64,000 bases of DNA. Origin: Certhia americana. Taxonomy: Eukaryota > Chordata > Aves > Passeriformes > Certhiidae. The notes under the pieces were generated by a model that worked only from the letters and a program-made list of their open reading frames with translations, did not search any database and had not been told where the DNA came from. Shown one piece after another: positions 47,647 to 61,035 of the stretch. Location of the stretch: contig CM031858.1 in assembly GCA_018697195.1 (NCBI GenBank), forward strand, positions 87,945,277 through 88,009,276. The letters run 5' to 3'. The position numbers and the translations under genes were made by a program. Position 1 is the first letter of the stretch, and each line of letters starts with the position of its first letter.

Positions 47647-50443
47647 CATTCCAAGACAAGTTTTAGAGACAAAGATGCCATTTCAACTTTTCTGAGACCC
47701 TTCTTCCTCTCCCCCCCCTACCCTTTTGAAAAAGGTGTGCTTCTCCTGCAAAGATTTACCAAAAAGATTTTTACCCAAAGAGTCTTAAAACATGCACAGC
47801 TTCAGGCATCCCAACAGTTCTTGCTGTTAAGACTGAAGAAGCAGAACAGGCTGCCATCACAGGGTAATAGAGATCACTTGACAAAAATAATTATACTTTA
47901 TACATAGTAATAGCCTTTACATGGGGGACTGGGGGTTAGAAGGATTATCCCAGCCTTTCAGCAAGATGTTCAGCACCAAAGACTGCTTATCTGAAAACTT
48001 AATCCTGAAATCAGATAACCTAAAGGTAACAAAATTCCAGAAGAGCTTATTGGTGGAAAAGCAATACTGACCATCAATATCAGTGTTGTCTAGATCTTGT
48101 GCTTTTAACATTCTTTATTCCAACTTCTGAGGTAAATATGTTGGTCACATTTGCAAAGGATCAAACAAGATTGTATGAAGAACACCCCAAACTCCAAGGG
48201 TATAAATCTGGTCATGCCAACTTCACAAATTTATTTTTTTTTAATACATACAAAAAACCCATGAAGATAGGGCATTGTAGGATCCAATGTGTCATTTCAA
48301 AGAGAATGAAGCATTATTGCTAAACCTGAGACACAGGATTAGCACAAGGACAGAGATTGTATATACTGCATGCAGAATGAGTGAGAGCAGAAAAACTAGT
48401 GGGAAGAAAGAGTGAGACCTACTCCCTCCACTGTTAAAATACTGTGAAACACAGATGAGAACAAGGCACACTTACAATGCTTTCACATTTTCTGCAGTTT
48501 TTAGTGCTCGTGTCAGAGATCTTTATGATGTTTATCTTTAAATACCATTTATAAAATAACACCTTCAGCCAGTGTGTTGAGGGCAGTAAACAGCATACTG
48601 CTTCACTTCCTGCACCCTCCCAATCAAAGCGTTCAGGAACTCTATGGCTTCCTCTATTGCCTGCCTCAGCTTGAAGCAGACCACAGAACAAAAGAAAATC
48701 ATCTCACCAAAAAAATGCAAGGGCTACCACAATTTTATTTTCAAAATAATGCCTCTGGAAGGTATACAACAATGTTACATGAATTCAAAATAAAAACTGT
48801 AGAATAAAAGTCAAAGTTTTACCTTCCCCATCTTGGTGGTGTCTTACACTAACAACACTGAAAAGTGGAAGTGAACACTGAGTCAAAGTGAAAGTTGAGC
48901 ACTGCAGTGCCCAGCTATCAACATTTCCCATAAATGTATGAGGTTATATAGAATAAATAATTTATACCTTACATTTTCAAAACCAAGTAAGCAAGCATTC
49001 ACCACTGAAATTTATAAAGACGAGCAACTAAAATATTCTGAAATCTTAGTTCTCAAATTAATCACCATACCAAAACTGAAATACAAAAAAGACCTCATAT
49101 TCCATTAGCAATAAACTGTGTGTCATTAAACTTTTGTATGACACATAACACGAAACAAGAACCATCATGTCAATTCTCCTGCCAAGTAAAGCTGTGATAT
49201 TTAAGCAAACTGTAATCATCCACATGACAGATTCAGGAAGAGATGTAGAAAAATAACCAAAGCTCTAAGAATTAGAACGTATTTCCAAAACATGCTTTTA
49301 GAAGGAAATTCTACTTTTTTACTATATCCATAGTATGACACTAATCACTCTAGAAACTAACTATTCTACTTCTACTGGTTTTAAAAACACCTTAAAGTAA
49401 AATAGGGATTACTCACACAAATCTTACACTATCCACTATGCTTGCAGTTTAATATAAATATCTACCTCCTATAGGGTAACATTAAAAAAAACCATAAAAA
49501 TTTCACTTCTCAGAATATTGCTGAGAGTGTCAGAAAAACATCAAGTCCCCATTTAATTTTCCCTAAGTGTGACATGCTCTTTTCTAATAGCAGCTTTGAA
49601 CTGTTGTCTTCCACCTATGAGTTAAAAGACTACTGATCTACTTTGCAACAGTTCATTTGACAAGGCAGCATGACGATGGCCTGCCAAAAAAACAAAAGAA
49701 AATCACAAATTGCAGATAATGTCTCTTATGAATGCAGGTGTGTTAAAAAAAACCCTAAACACCAGCTTTCTAAAACAATTCTCTCCTCATATCTCAAATA
49801 TGTCTAAAACAATTTTTCCTGTACATATTAATCAAATAAAAGAGATCTTTCATAATTTTTGCCTCTAATTAACACAGTAAATTTTGCATGTCAATGCTTA
49901 CAGTTATCAAAGATTTCCATCTTTTCAACAGGACTGATGTCATTGTATCTCACATTTCATCCTCTTCCTTCAGAGCAAAAGAAATTTAAGCTGTTTTCTA
50001 AGGAGCAGGAAAACAGCAGACTGTAGACAGAGTATAGATTCAACACAAGTCTGTGAATCTAAATGTTCACATTCTAGTTCTGATGTTGGCACTATTGACA
50101 TTTTGTGAACCAGTCACTTTCCTCCTCCCCAAATTGAACATGGCTCCTGACAGAAATAATTGCCAAAGCATACTTTTCAAAACTTTGAAAAGCAGGGGTA
50201 GGTAACCAGACTGTGGATACACTTAAGAACTTGTTCTTCTACAGAAGGACTGAATGGCCCTTAAATCTGTCAGCTCAGAAAGATGCTGCTGGCACTGGTG
50301 ATTGATATTTGTTGCCAAGGGGCAAGAAGGGAAGAAAACACCTTAATCATGGCTTCGAGAGTACTAATGAGTACTAATGCCATGGAAAGTTAACTCAGCT
50401 TTTAAAGAAAATAGAAATTCCACACAAAATTCAGTGCTGGATT

Positions 50444-50479
50444 ATTGAGAAATAACCTGAAATTGAGAAATAGCCTGAA
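50444..50479. repeat. 18-bp tandem duplication
   Basis: ATTGAGAAATAACCTGAA is followed directly by the same unit with a single A to G change. A 10-bp duplication of GAGTACTAAT lies nearby at 50359-50378. Confidence 0.85.
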
Positions 50480-51477
50480 ATTACAGATGACTGAAGTTTT
50501 TCTTCGTGCATGGGCACAGTGGAGTAGCAAACCAAGACCTGCCACTGTTACTTGGTGTTTTCCACTGTGGGCAATACTCAGTCTTCTTGTCAACACAACA
50601 GAGGACTATGTAACATTCAAGGAAGAAAATCTCTCATCATTGGCAACAAAAAATACCCAGCCCACACTTTTTGCAAGAAAACATTTCAGATCTCAGAAGA
50701 AAATCAATCTTGTAAATTGTGTTAATGAACAAAAATCTCTCCAGAATTACTATGAATTATCTTTCTGAGCCCAGATATTTATTTTAGAACTTAAAGCTTA
50801 AAACTTCACAGAACTGTATTCTACACATTCCTGCTTCATATATTTTATAATCCACATTCTGCCACAAGCTTTTGAAATACATTCCGTTTAGCATAACAGA
50901 AGACTTCTGTTATAAAACCTATGGCTTCAAAATGTCCCCAAAGAGATTTGGAACACAGCACTGGCAATCTTCAGCTAACCACAGAATACTATCGAAAAGG
51001 AGAAAATACTAAATTAATCAAATCCCTGCAATTCCTTTAAAAGAAAAAGGAAAGGCACCACAACAGCAATCTGGAAATTGAAAGTTATGTTATGAAGGGA
51101 ACTTCAGGCTGTATAGGCAGAGAAAAGTATTTCTTTTAGAGACTATAATTCTATTATGCAATTTATACTCCGGGACTGTTCAAAATGACACAAGTTCTGG
51201 AGGTCCTCAAGTCTTGCAAAACTAGTTGAAGGAATTACAAAAAGTTCTACCTCATGATCTTCAAGAAAGAATCTGAAATTGTGCTGCAGAAGTCCTGCAT
51301 CTCAGAATCAAAACCTAAACAACATGATAAAATTAGAACACCACCTGATACTTTGATCACAACTTCTTGTTTTTACATATTCAGATTAACAAAACTGAAG
51401 ATGTTCATATAAGAAATTTACTTGCCCTGTGAGGGGACTAAGGGAGAAGAACACCTCCAGAAAATTTACAACTTTTT

Positions 51478-51752
51478 TCATGGGCATGTAGTAACAGGAA
51501 AAGGGATAATGATTCAAGCTAAAAGAGGAGAAATTTAGTTCAGATACTGGGCAGAAAATCTTTACTGTGGGGATAATGATTGGGTTTCCCACAGAAGCTG
51601 TGGATGCCCCACCCCTGGAAGTGTTGAAGACCTGACAGCATAGAGCTTTGAGCAATCTGTTCCTGTGGAAGGTATTCCTGCTCATGGTAGGGGGTCTGGA
51701 ACTAAGTGATCTTTAGGGCACCTCTCAACCCAACCCATTATATGATGATTTG
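51478..51752 (+). mobile_element. CR1 LINE 3' fragment
   Basis: Sense-orientation CR1: GGGCATGTAGTAACAGGAAA, then an AGAGGAGAAATTTAG block, AAAATCTTTACTGTGGGGATAA, GAAGCTGTGGATGCCCCACC, CCTGGAAGTGTTGAAGACC, TTTGAGCAATCTGTTCC and GTGATCTTTAGGGCACC, ending with a decayed ATATGATGATTT tail. It lies antisense to PTPN3 and upstream of its start codon. Confidence 0.9.
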
Positions 51753-52867
51753 TAAGTCAAGAAGAAAAGGCAAACACACACCGTGGAAAGCCAGTTTAGG
51801 AATATCTGCATTTGGTAAACAATTGCCAGGATGAACAGCTTACTGCCATTCTTTCCTCTCTTCATCTCATCTTCCTCCCCCATTTTTATGACTAACAGAA
51901 ATAGTTGTATTTTAAGCTTACCAAAGCACACCCCTTTCTTTCCTTTTCAGTTTGGTCCACAGACTTCACAACATCTAGTATCATAAGAATTTGTTATCAA
52001 TAATATCAAACTGCTCTCCAGGACCTGCAGTAGCACTGACTGCAGCTCTGTAGCTTTTGCACAAGTCCTCCTCTAGCTGCACAAAGAGAATAGGCAAACA
52101 AAAAAAGGCAACCCTGCCACCCAAACTGAGGAGACATTCCTCCAATTCCTACACACGCTGGGATGTCCTCACTTTATTAGAAGAAAGTAATTCCTCCACA
52201 CGATGAAGAAAAAAACAGGGTAAACATACTACAGAACATGTCCTCACTTGCAAACAATTTGTGCTTTCTGGTTTTCCATCAGTATTTAAACAGTGTATGT
52301 TTCAAACCAGCAAAGTCTATAAACATTTACATCTTTACGTCCCTGTTAAGGGATTTTTTCACCACTCTACAAGATTAACACACACCTCGTGACCATGGTG
52401 CACCATACCAAAAGACCACTCCAAAAAGCATTCACCTAAAGTAGATGCTCCTGCATCGCTACACTGCAAACCCAGCGGCAGCTAGCTCTTGGTCTTCTTT
52501 TCAACACTTTAATTAACTTAAGCCCCTAAAGGGACAAAAAGCAACCTCCCAGTCGCAATTCAACACCGCTTTGGTGCCAAGCTCAGGCTGGAGACAGCTG
52601 TGTCCCTGGAAGCACAGCTACCTCCCTAAACCAGGGAAGGTAGAGCATTCCTCCACCATCACAGGCTGGGGTGAGGATATCGGGCAGCTTTTAGACAGAT
52701 ACTTGCTTTACCTTCTGCCATGACACCACCAAAGTAGAGTGAGTATGGGCCATGCAAACCAAACTGGAGTTTGGGGGAGTGGATTAGGGTGAGATTTTAT
52801 AAAGGAGTCTGGTAAAGAGCTGCTTGCTCTTGAGTGAAGTACTGCTTTGTTTTTGTTGGGAAATGGA

Positions 52868-52879
52868 GGGGGGGGGGGG
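52868..52879. repeat. G12 homopolymer
   Basis: Twelve consecutive G, the longest G run in the window, in G/T-rich surroundings. Long G runs can form quadruplexes and are a common sequencing-error site. Confidence 0.9.
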
Positions 52880-55025
52880 ATTGCCTTAGGCTTTTTGGTG
52901 TTTTGTTGTTTCTTCTCCAACTCTCCTACTGACATATAGCACTTGCACAAATAATTCAAGCCCACTTAAGTGGTTGTTGTTCTTTTTTAACACAGCAATC
53001 TAGTAAATAGGTATTTATAAAAGAGCCTCCCGTGGTCATCTGAGTAATGCAAGTCTCTTCAACCTTGTATTTACAAGGTTTTCAAACTCCCATGAGCAGC
53101 CAAGATCACATAATTTACAGAATCAAACCACCTCATTTTTGAGAATGCATCCCTATGTATCAACTGCTGCTGTTTTTCAGAGGCTGGTTTGGTTTTTAAG
53201 TTTCAAATCATTCAGTGCACAAGACAATGCCAAGCATTTTCAAACAAACACACCAAATTCTTCCAAGTAGATCTGACATTCCCCAAGCCTTTCTATTTCA
53301 GTTTTTGTATTCCTGGCTGGCAGGTAGAATATTTATCTACTTCCCACAAAGCAATCTTAGCATGCTGTGGCAACCGATTACAGAGGAATGCAGGCACTAG
53401 GCCAGCATTGCTGGTTTATACTGAAACAGGAGCAAAAAAGGGAGAGCTCTGCTTACAGTGCTGCGATCCGGTATCTCTCCCAGTTTCCTCACTGCTCAGC
53501 ACTTTTGCAAGGCAGAGGAAATGGGCAATGCCTCCCCACAGGCAAATTCCTCAAAACCTAACGTAGAAGGGCTGGGAGAGGTAGAGGGGGTTGACTGCAC
53601 CATCTCACCAGGCTAGAGCTATGATCACAGAACAACTAGAAAAAAAACAGAAGTCCACAATTACTAATTTTTTTGTGTCTTTGTTTTTCTTTCATGACCC
53701 AACAATACACCAGAAGTGCATTTTAAAGGAAAGGCATCAAAATAAGGACTACTTGAAAATGCAGTACTGTGTTTCTAGCTTTGCTTAAGACTAGTCAATT
53801 GACCAAAAGTAAGCAGTACAGCAAATCAATGACAAACTAGCCTTTTTTCCTGGAAATAACTGATCATCATGAGCGTTTTAAAGGAGAAATTAATTTGAAA
53901 TGGGTTCTTCAATGTCATCGAGCTTATTTTACCTTAGCAACTGAACAAAATAGATTAACAACTTGATTTGAAAGCTATTAGCTAAACCTTTACATAGATC
54001 TCTAATATTTAAGCTTATGCTGTAATCAGTAACAAAGGTAATGACCCCTATTCCAGATTCCCTACCCTAAATTACACCTAAATAAAAATACTCAGCTTAG
54101 TTTATTTAATCTTAATTGCTTTCCTAGTGCAAAATGTACCTTGTCATGACCAAGTAAGTGGTCTGCTTGCCCACGAGAGCTTTCTGAACATGACATCAAT
54201 ATTTACACAGGCTGAGTGCTCTCAACTGCTACCTGATCTTTGGAATCAAGGTACAAATTCTGTCCTACACCACATACACTTTCCTGCTACTAATAAAACC
54301 TAGTATTTCACCCAAGCAAGTTTGTCCCTTGCAAAAATGGGGTGGGGATTCAGCTTCACCATGAGCTGCAAATTAACTGCTAAATCTAGCCAAAACTTGC
54401 AAGGTATGTAACCTTCAACCGGGTTAAATTCATGCAGCAACATAGAGGCCCCCTCTTGAAGTAATACAAGAACAGGAATTCTTTCAAAGTAAAGGCAATT
54501 TGCAAGACTAGAAAGAATAACTGGTAGGACAGTTTTGCTGGGGACTGAAGCAATGACAAGCTGGCTGTCTACCCTGGGCTAGCAAACACAAAGCATCCAA
54601 AGTGAATCGCAGCAGCATGTTTGGAAGGGAGGTCTAAGACAACTTCATAGCAGAGCTCTGGCTGGGAAGCACTTCAAAACCTCGAGGAAAAATTAAAAAG
54701 GGAATGCATCCTGGTTTGTTTCTTATCACGTTCATGAAAAAAGAGCTCCCCTTTCCACAAATTTCAAAAGCATTATATCAGATGATGTTCAAATGTAAAA
54801 ATAAATCAGAACTGATAAGACTAATTGAATCAGGAGCTAGTGCAGGCTCTGAAGAATACAGGGGGTTTCAAGTAGAATAAGCAGAAGACCAGACGTAAAA
54901 AGTTCTGGATGAATAAAAGCATAATGCGATGGAACAAAGCAAATGGTAACACAGGTATGAAAACCATGCAGAGACTGGAAGAAGAAATTAAACAAGATAA
55001 ATGAAGGGGAATTACCCGCCATCTT

Positions 55026-55165
55026 TAAAAAGAAAAAAAAAAAAAATGAAAATTGCTCCTAAAAAAAAAGAACAATGCCAAGGAAAAAAAACCAAAAAAA
55101 AATGTATTTAGGGGATTTGTGAGAACCCAAAAACACCATTAAAAAAAAAAAAAAAAAAAAAAAAA
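55026..55165. repeat. A-rich block ending in A25
   Basis: Four A runs of 8-14 nt interspersed with short sequence, then 25 uninterrupted A at 55141-55165. A T-rich stretch follows at 55219-55240. The source could be a decayed retrotransposed tail, but no body of an element is recognisable next to it. Confidence 0.85.
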
Positions 55166-56339
55166 GAGAGATGGGTTAAACCATCAATTATTGTGAAATA
55201 AAATATGTTGTTGGGGCATTTTTTTTGTTTGTTTTTTTTTGGTGTAGATCATGGCTGCTTGTTTTTTAAATGTCCATTGAAGTTTCAGTATCTTTTGTGG
55301 GTTTTCCTTCATGACTGTTAGATAGTATGATTTCATGCTGAGTCTAAAGTGCTTCCTTGACAGTACCTCTTTATAGTCACAGCCAGTCTCAAGAAATGTT
55401 ATCTGCACAGCTGGGTGAGGAGTCAGATGCATCTCATTCAACTATCTGGCATTCTCTTACTACTGAATTTGTCACCTTTTTCCCCAACATGACACAAATT
55501 ATTTGCGTGCAGACAGCTAACAGTGACCACATACACACGTTAACTTCTGTGCCAGACACCCACTACTACACTTTAAATACAGGTCTTAACATCTTGTTTT
55601 ACAGATAAAAGTTTTACTTGCCACAGTATAAAATATTTTGCCATCATTCACTTTTAATGCTCCAAGACCAACTCCTCAGCTCCACCTTAATATCTCCAGA
55701 AGGACAGGGAAATGAAAACCTCAGAAGAACAAGAATGACAACTCTTCCTGGTGGCATTATTACAATCATCATCACAGACCATACTAATTACTTTCTTCTA
55801 CCCCCAAGCATTCAGTATGCAGCAGTTCAGCAAACTATCACCCTCTTATCTCCAAGAACTTTATGCTCAATGACCAATATTAAACCATCAAGGAATAAGC
55901 TGGCAACATTGTCAAAGATGTACAAAATTAAACAAGTATTGTAGTGTATTAAGCCCGTAAGACAGAAATGTGCATTCTTACTTGCGTAGGTGAGATCAGA
56001 GGAATCATACTGTAATTCGCTTCAGAAAATAACAAAACTCTTTTCATCAATTAATCAAACACTTGGAAAGCAAAAAGAGCAGAAAATCAACGCAGCTGAA
56101 GTAAAATTAAATCCTTATGAGGTTGTAGCACTTTTTCCTAAATTTAGAAGTTCAGCTACTACCAAGTGTTATCAAACCGAAGAAATTCAGTATCAAAATA
56201 CAACTCCCATTACAAATGCAGTAAAGAAAGGATTAAAAATTTCAAAAATGCAGATTTCAGATGGCTACTTTCCTCTGGTTTTCAGCCACGCAAACCTCCA
56301 AAAGAAGCTTGAAAACTGAGCTTGGAAGAGAAGCCTGGC

Positions 56340-56700
56340 TGTGCTGAACCCGCTAGCTACCCCCAAAAGCGTGGCTGCAGGGCCCCCAGCCCAGCACACC
56401 CTGCCCACTCTGCCGCGGTGACACCATCAAGCAGCCCCGAGCTGGGAACACGGAGGTCCAAGCCACTCATTAACCAGGGCCGGGCAGGAGGCTCCCAAAC
56501 CCCGCCCGGAGTTGGGGGTGTTTCCAGAGCACCTGCGAGCTGAGCTAACACGGCGGGCTCACCGCCCTCTCGCCCAGAACAAACCCCAGGGAAAGCTTGT
56601 GCTCTGTCTGCCTCGGGAGAATGGGCTCAGTGCTGACAGCAGGCGTTCAAAACCACCAACTCCTCTATCCTAGGACTAATCCGTTCGAAGACCTTCTTCC
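56340..56700 (-). promoter_or_regulatory. CpG-richer patch, candidate PTPN3 first exon or promoter
   Basis: About 18 CpG dinucleotides fall in 360 bp, in a window otherwise nearly free of CpG, and G+C rises to near 60 percent. A GC-box-like CCGGGCGGGG (minus strand) lies at 56500-56509. A strong minus-strand donor, GGGCG|GTGAGC, lies at 56563/56562, so sequence above 56563 could be an untranslated exon spliced to 40707. A weak TATA-like stretch is at 56735-56750. No transcript evidence is available; it may also be an enhancer or a decayed GC-rich repeat. Confidence 0.35.
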
Positions 56701-57745
56701 CCCTTCCCTGCCCTGTCAAGGAGAGTTGTCACCTCAATTATAATATTTATCATTGTGCAAACAGTAGTTAATTATAAATCTAGCCATCCAGAGAAAGGTG
56801 ACAGCACACCAGTGCCTGGAGCAGCGTTGTTTGAACACAGGCTGTGATGGCTGCAATTATGCTAAGGAGTCGTGGAAGAATAAGAAACTTCTACATCAAA
56901 CATCTCTTCTCCGAGGCAAGCACAATGCAAACACCCTGCTGCCCACTTCAAGACCAGGTCCTAAAGTGGTTAGATACCAGGAAAACAAAAAAAGCAGGGC
57001 TGATCTAAACGCAAAGAAAATAAAGATACCGAATAGTTTAAACAAGGAACAAAGAAAAAAAATAAATTATTAGCAGTACCAGATGAAAAAAAAAAAACAA
57101 AGTTTGCATTTAGAGAAATGCTGACTTTGTAACTGTTTTTCTCCCTGCTTGAAATACTTTTACTAGCTCAATTTCAAGAAAAAAAATTTTAAAGAACCTG
57201 AGGAGTCATTATAAAACATGTTTGTAAAGTATATCCATGTATATGTACTCCTCTTCTATTGCAAAGTTACACACAGGAAACGGTATCTAAAACTTGCTAA
57301 ATATACTCAAGCCAAATCTTAACTAAACCAAGCAGTCCCTACACCTAATTTTACAGATATATCAGTCACAGGTTAACATAAAAGGTTTTAAATATTTAAG
57401 TATACTTCCCCATGAAGTAGCTTACAGGGTTTTGTTATCTCCAGTAAAAGATCCTTAAGTTTGACTCTGAAAGCTAGGTCCAAATTTTTTAGGCGTTCTG
57501 TAGCACTGTACAGATTTCACAGTATATGCACAGACATCACCACAGATCTCAGCATTATTTCCTGAACCAGTAGACAGCAGAACTACCTCGGCAAAATTTG
57601 ACAGGCTAACTTGAAATGTCAAACAGGGAATGCCAATAGATTGCATTGACTTTGTAACAATTTCTATAATGAACTTCTGGGACAAAACCAAAGGAAGGCT
57701 AACCACTACCACTGCCCAATTTGGAAAACAGACAGACAAACAAAT

Positions 57746-57790
57746 TTTTAAAAAACCCAAAAAACAAAACAAACAAACAAAAAAAAAAAT
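57746..57790. repeat. A-rich (CAAA)n tract
   Basis: Short ACAAA and CAAA units with an A11 run; low-complexity, no element body identified. Confidence 0.8.
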
Positions 57791-58407
57791 CCACCAACAA
57801 AAATACCCAGAAACCAGCTACAAACAGGATATGTCTACCTCAAAGTGTTTTGAAACAAATATAGCTCCACCATGTATAAGCTTGTCTTAACATGCACAAT
57901 TTCTTCTACAACAAACATATCAATACATATGTTATTTTCATATATATACACATACACAACCATGCCACCAGCCTTAAAATCCTCATTCAGGTATTCATCA
58001 TTTACATATAAACAATAATAAGGGCTGGGGGGGGGAAGTATTTGCTACTAATAGTTGAATGCTTTCTGATTAGGTTAGAAACTAGGTTTTTAAACACTAC
58101 TCAAGCAGCATGGTGTGCATCAAGCAAACTCCTTATGGGATGCAACCTCACTAAAAGCTCTTTCTGTTCTCACAAATAAAAATAACTGAGTATCAGTATT
58201 ATAGCTATTTCTCTAATATAGAGCAACAATGTAAATTCTTTCAGTAAGTTTATCATTGTATACTGGCGACAGTATTGCATTGGTGGACTGATTTCCCACA
58301 TTTATTTTCAACAGAAAAAAATATCCTTTCTGTTCACAAGATTAATGCAATTTCCATTATGCTACCACAAATATTTTACGAAAACACGGCTATATATGAC
58401 CTAGATC

Positions 58408-58600
58408 ACAGAACCATAGAAAAATCTAGGTTGGGGACCTTTGGAGATCATCTGGTCCAACTGTTCTTGAAAGGAGAGCTTTAAAATAGATTTTCCAAGG
58501 TCCCACCAGGTCAAACCTTGAATACTTCCAGTAAGGAAGACTTCAATGCTTCTCTACAAAATCTGTTCCCAGAGTTATATACTTCTCAAAGCAAATATTA
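58408..58600 (-). mobile_element. CR1 LINE 3' fragment, diverged
   Basis: Plus strand reads CACAGAACCATAGAAAAATC, then TAGGTTGGGGACCTTTGGAGATCATCTGGTCCAAC and CCCACCAGGTCAAACCTTGAA. It matches the reversed CR1 3' region with many changes; the left boundary is clear and the right one is approximate. Confidence 0.8.
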
Positions 58601-59949
58601 TTTTTTCCCTTATATACAGGCATCTAATTTAACAAAAAGCAACAAAACAAAACAAACAAAAAACCCAAATACAAACAAAATGAAAAAAAAATGGTAAACA
58701 TAAGCACCCTGCAAATAAAAGTGGAATAATAGAATTTAATGTCTTCAAAACATTTATTTCAAGTCACTGCAGGTTTATAATAGATGTAACTGGTCAAGTC
58801 CTATGTTTATTATTAAATAACTTGTTAATGTATCAGTGATTCCTTTTGGTGAGTACCTCTGGCACCATCCACTGTCCTAGAAGAGTGTCACACAGGCATT
58901 CTCAGGTGCCTCTGAGAATACACCTACTATTACTCTCATCTCTTAGGATTCCAAACTTCCAACTCTCCAAGCCTGAGCCCTTCCCCTCTAATCTCAAAGA
59001 TCCCAGGCCTTTGTGAGTCTCACACATTCCTCCATACTGCCAGTGTTGCCAGCTGTCAGAGAGAGGACGTAGAGAGCACCAGTGTAGGTAGTGACAGAAC
59101 ATAAGTCACGCACCTGCTCACTCTCTGCCCTGTGGGCAGAGCAATACAGACATCTGCAGAGCCTCACACAGAAGCCCCAGCTCTAGGGCAGGCTGTAACC
59201 TCTTTACATATAGTCCAGAGGTTGATATCTTTAACAGATTATACTTATAAAATGTGTTGAAACCAAGAGGACTGAACATTACTGGTGCAGGGGTGGACAA
59301 TCAGCACACTTTTTTAAACAGCAAAACTCAGGAGTGGGGTGTTTATTTGACCCAATGTTGCTTGAGGTCAGCTGACAGCATATCAGAGTTAAGTGTATGA
59401 AGAAACACAAACTTGCAGTTCGTTTACTCGTCACACATTGACTGCCAAAAGGGATCTTGATGGATGGAAAAGAAGGACATTAATAAAGCCAGGCTCCTCA
59501 TACTGTCTAACCTTATCTGCTGGTGAGAGGCACATTTGCTGATTGCCTTGAAGTTGCCTCTAATCAGTCCAGTAAAACAGGCTTTTTTATTACCCATGTT
59601 AAAAGTTCAACTTTGGCTTATAACCTGCAGATGGTTGTAAAGCCAGTTTTTCTCCACGCTGCCAGAAAAGCAAAGCAAACGTGTTTCAAGGAGTGCTGTG
59701 AGCCGTCTCTAAGCAAGAGAGGCCATTTCACAGCTCTGGGTGCTGGCACGTGGCAGTTGAGGACCACTGATCTGCACAGGACTCCCGCAGTGCTGTGACC
59801 ATCCACACAACCTAGGCGACACTTACAGCAACAATTTCTTCAGAGATTCTGCAACATTAAGCCTACAATCTACTTTTGTAAAAAAAGTTATAAGGATAAG
59901 CATAGTATCTTGATCTTAGAAGTAATTTTACTTATTTAAATAAACTAAG

Positions 59950-60243
59950 ACTTCTAGTCCTTTAAGGGGGACTACAAAAGGAAAGGGAATCTTTTGCATG
60001 AGCAGGACAAGGGGGAATGCCTTGAAACTAGGAGAGAGTAGATTCAAATTAGATATTAGTACAAAATCCTTTCCTGTGAAGCTGGTGAGGCAGTGGATGT
60101 CTCATCCATGAAAGTACTCAAGGCCAGGTTGGATGGGGATTTGAGCAACCTGTTCTAGTGGAAAGTGTCCTTGCATACAACACAGAGGTTGGAACTTGAT
60201 GATCTTTAAGGTCTCCTTCACCCAAACCATTCAATGATTCCTT
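59950..60243 (+). mobile_element. CR1 LINE 3' fragment
   Basis: Sense-strand CR1: AAGGGGGACTACAAAAGG, GGACAAGGGGGAATGCCTTG, TTAGATATTAGTACAAAATCC, GAAGCTGGTGAGGCAG, CAAGGCCAGGTTGGATGGGG, TTTGAGCAACCTGTTCTAGTGG and TTGATGATCTTTAAGGTC, ending at CCATTCAATGATTCC. About 290 bp of the element's 3' end. Confidence 0.92.
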
Positions 60244-61035
60244 GATGACAGGCAGTGGAGGAGACAGATCATGTTTGGTGTTTAGATTAATGTGTTTATA
60301 AATGTCTGGAGGACAGAGGCAGATGGGCAGACGTTGCCAAAAAAAAAAAAAAAATCTACTTTTGCCCTTGGTAAATGAGGTGAGAATAAAGCTGCAGTGC
60401 TGGACACTTGGGAGACTAAGCAACATGCAGATTTATCTCCTTCATACCCACTTAACACAGCTTGTAATTGTCTTTGGCTGCTTACTTTGACACACAAAAG
60501 AGAAATTTAAGCCAGTTGTTTTATACTGGGAAAGATCTACTTCCTGGGTAATCAGTAAAAAAATAAAGCAAAACCAAAACAAGGATGACCATAGCATACA
60601 ACATGACACTACTCCAAGTCAGTCCAACACAGCACGCACTGGTTAAAAAGTAACAGAGGTTGCAACTGATAATAGTAAAAAAATGGCTTGCTCCAGAGAG
60701 TAGTCATCACAGGGCTAACTTCAGACCACAAAACAAGATTCTAGAATCTTCCTTTTAAGACCACATTAATCACTGAAAATTCTATTTTCAGAGCATATTA
60801 TCCTTTAAAAATTCTTTTAATAAAGGGTTAGATTCCTTATTCATAAGCTAAAGAAAATGGGGAACACTTCATGAGAAAGGTTGGTTTTCTGTATAAAACA
60901 ATCACAAGTCCTCTGCAATCCTATAGCTCCAAGAAGATAGAGGGCTGTTTCAAAGAAACATTATTTATATTGTGTCTTCAAATACCAGATAATAACAATA
61001 AGAAGTAGTTATTCCAGTAACCAATTGCCTTTATC

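Larger units (their letters stand above)
40708..56339. other. Sequence 5' of PTPN3 coding exon 1; probably its first intron
   Basis: The acceptor at 40708-40709 shows that an intron starts here in the upstream direction. It contains two long T runs at 41737-41797, a CR1 (51478-51752), a (TACA)n/(TA)n microsatellite (47586-47646), a G12 run (52868-52879), an A-rich block (55026-55165) and a nearly open plus-strand frame (55348-56321). No second gene is recognisable. The 42600-44400 and 52440-52700 stretches are a little richer in G+C without identifiable content. Confidence 0.65.

Noticed and set aside
52708..52740. Minus-strand ATGGCAGAAG|GTAAAG, which looks like a start codon followed by a donor
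   Set aside because: Only four codons, no CpG context and no acceptor partner that would add frame-compatible sequence to PTPN3; [10 protein letters not shown] already matches the known N-terminus.
53189..53566. 125-codon plus-strand ORF
   Set aside because: No recognisable domain, no good splice or promoter context, and competing ORFs in the two other frames at the same place.
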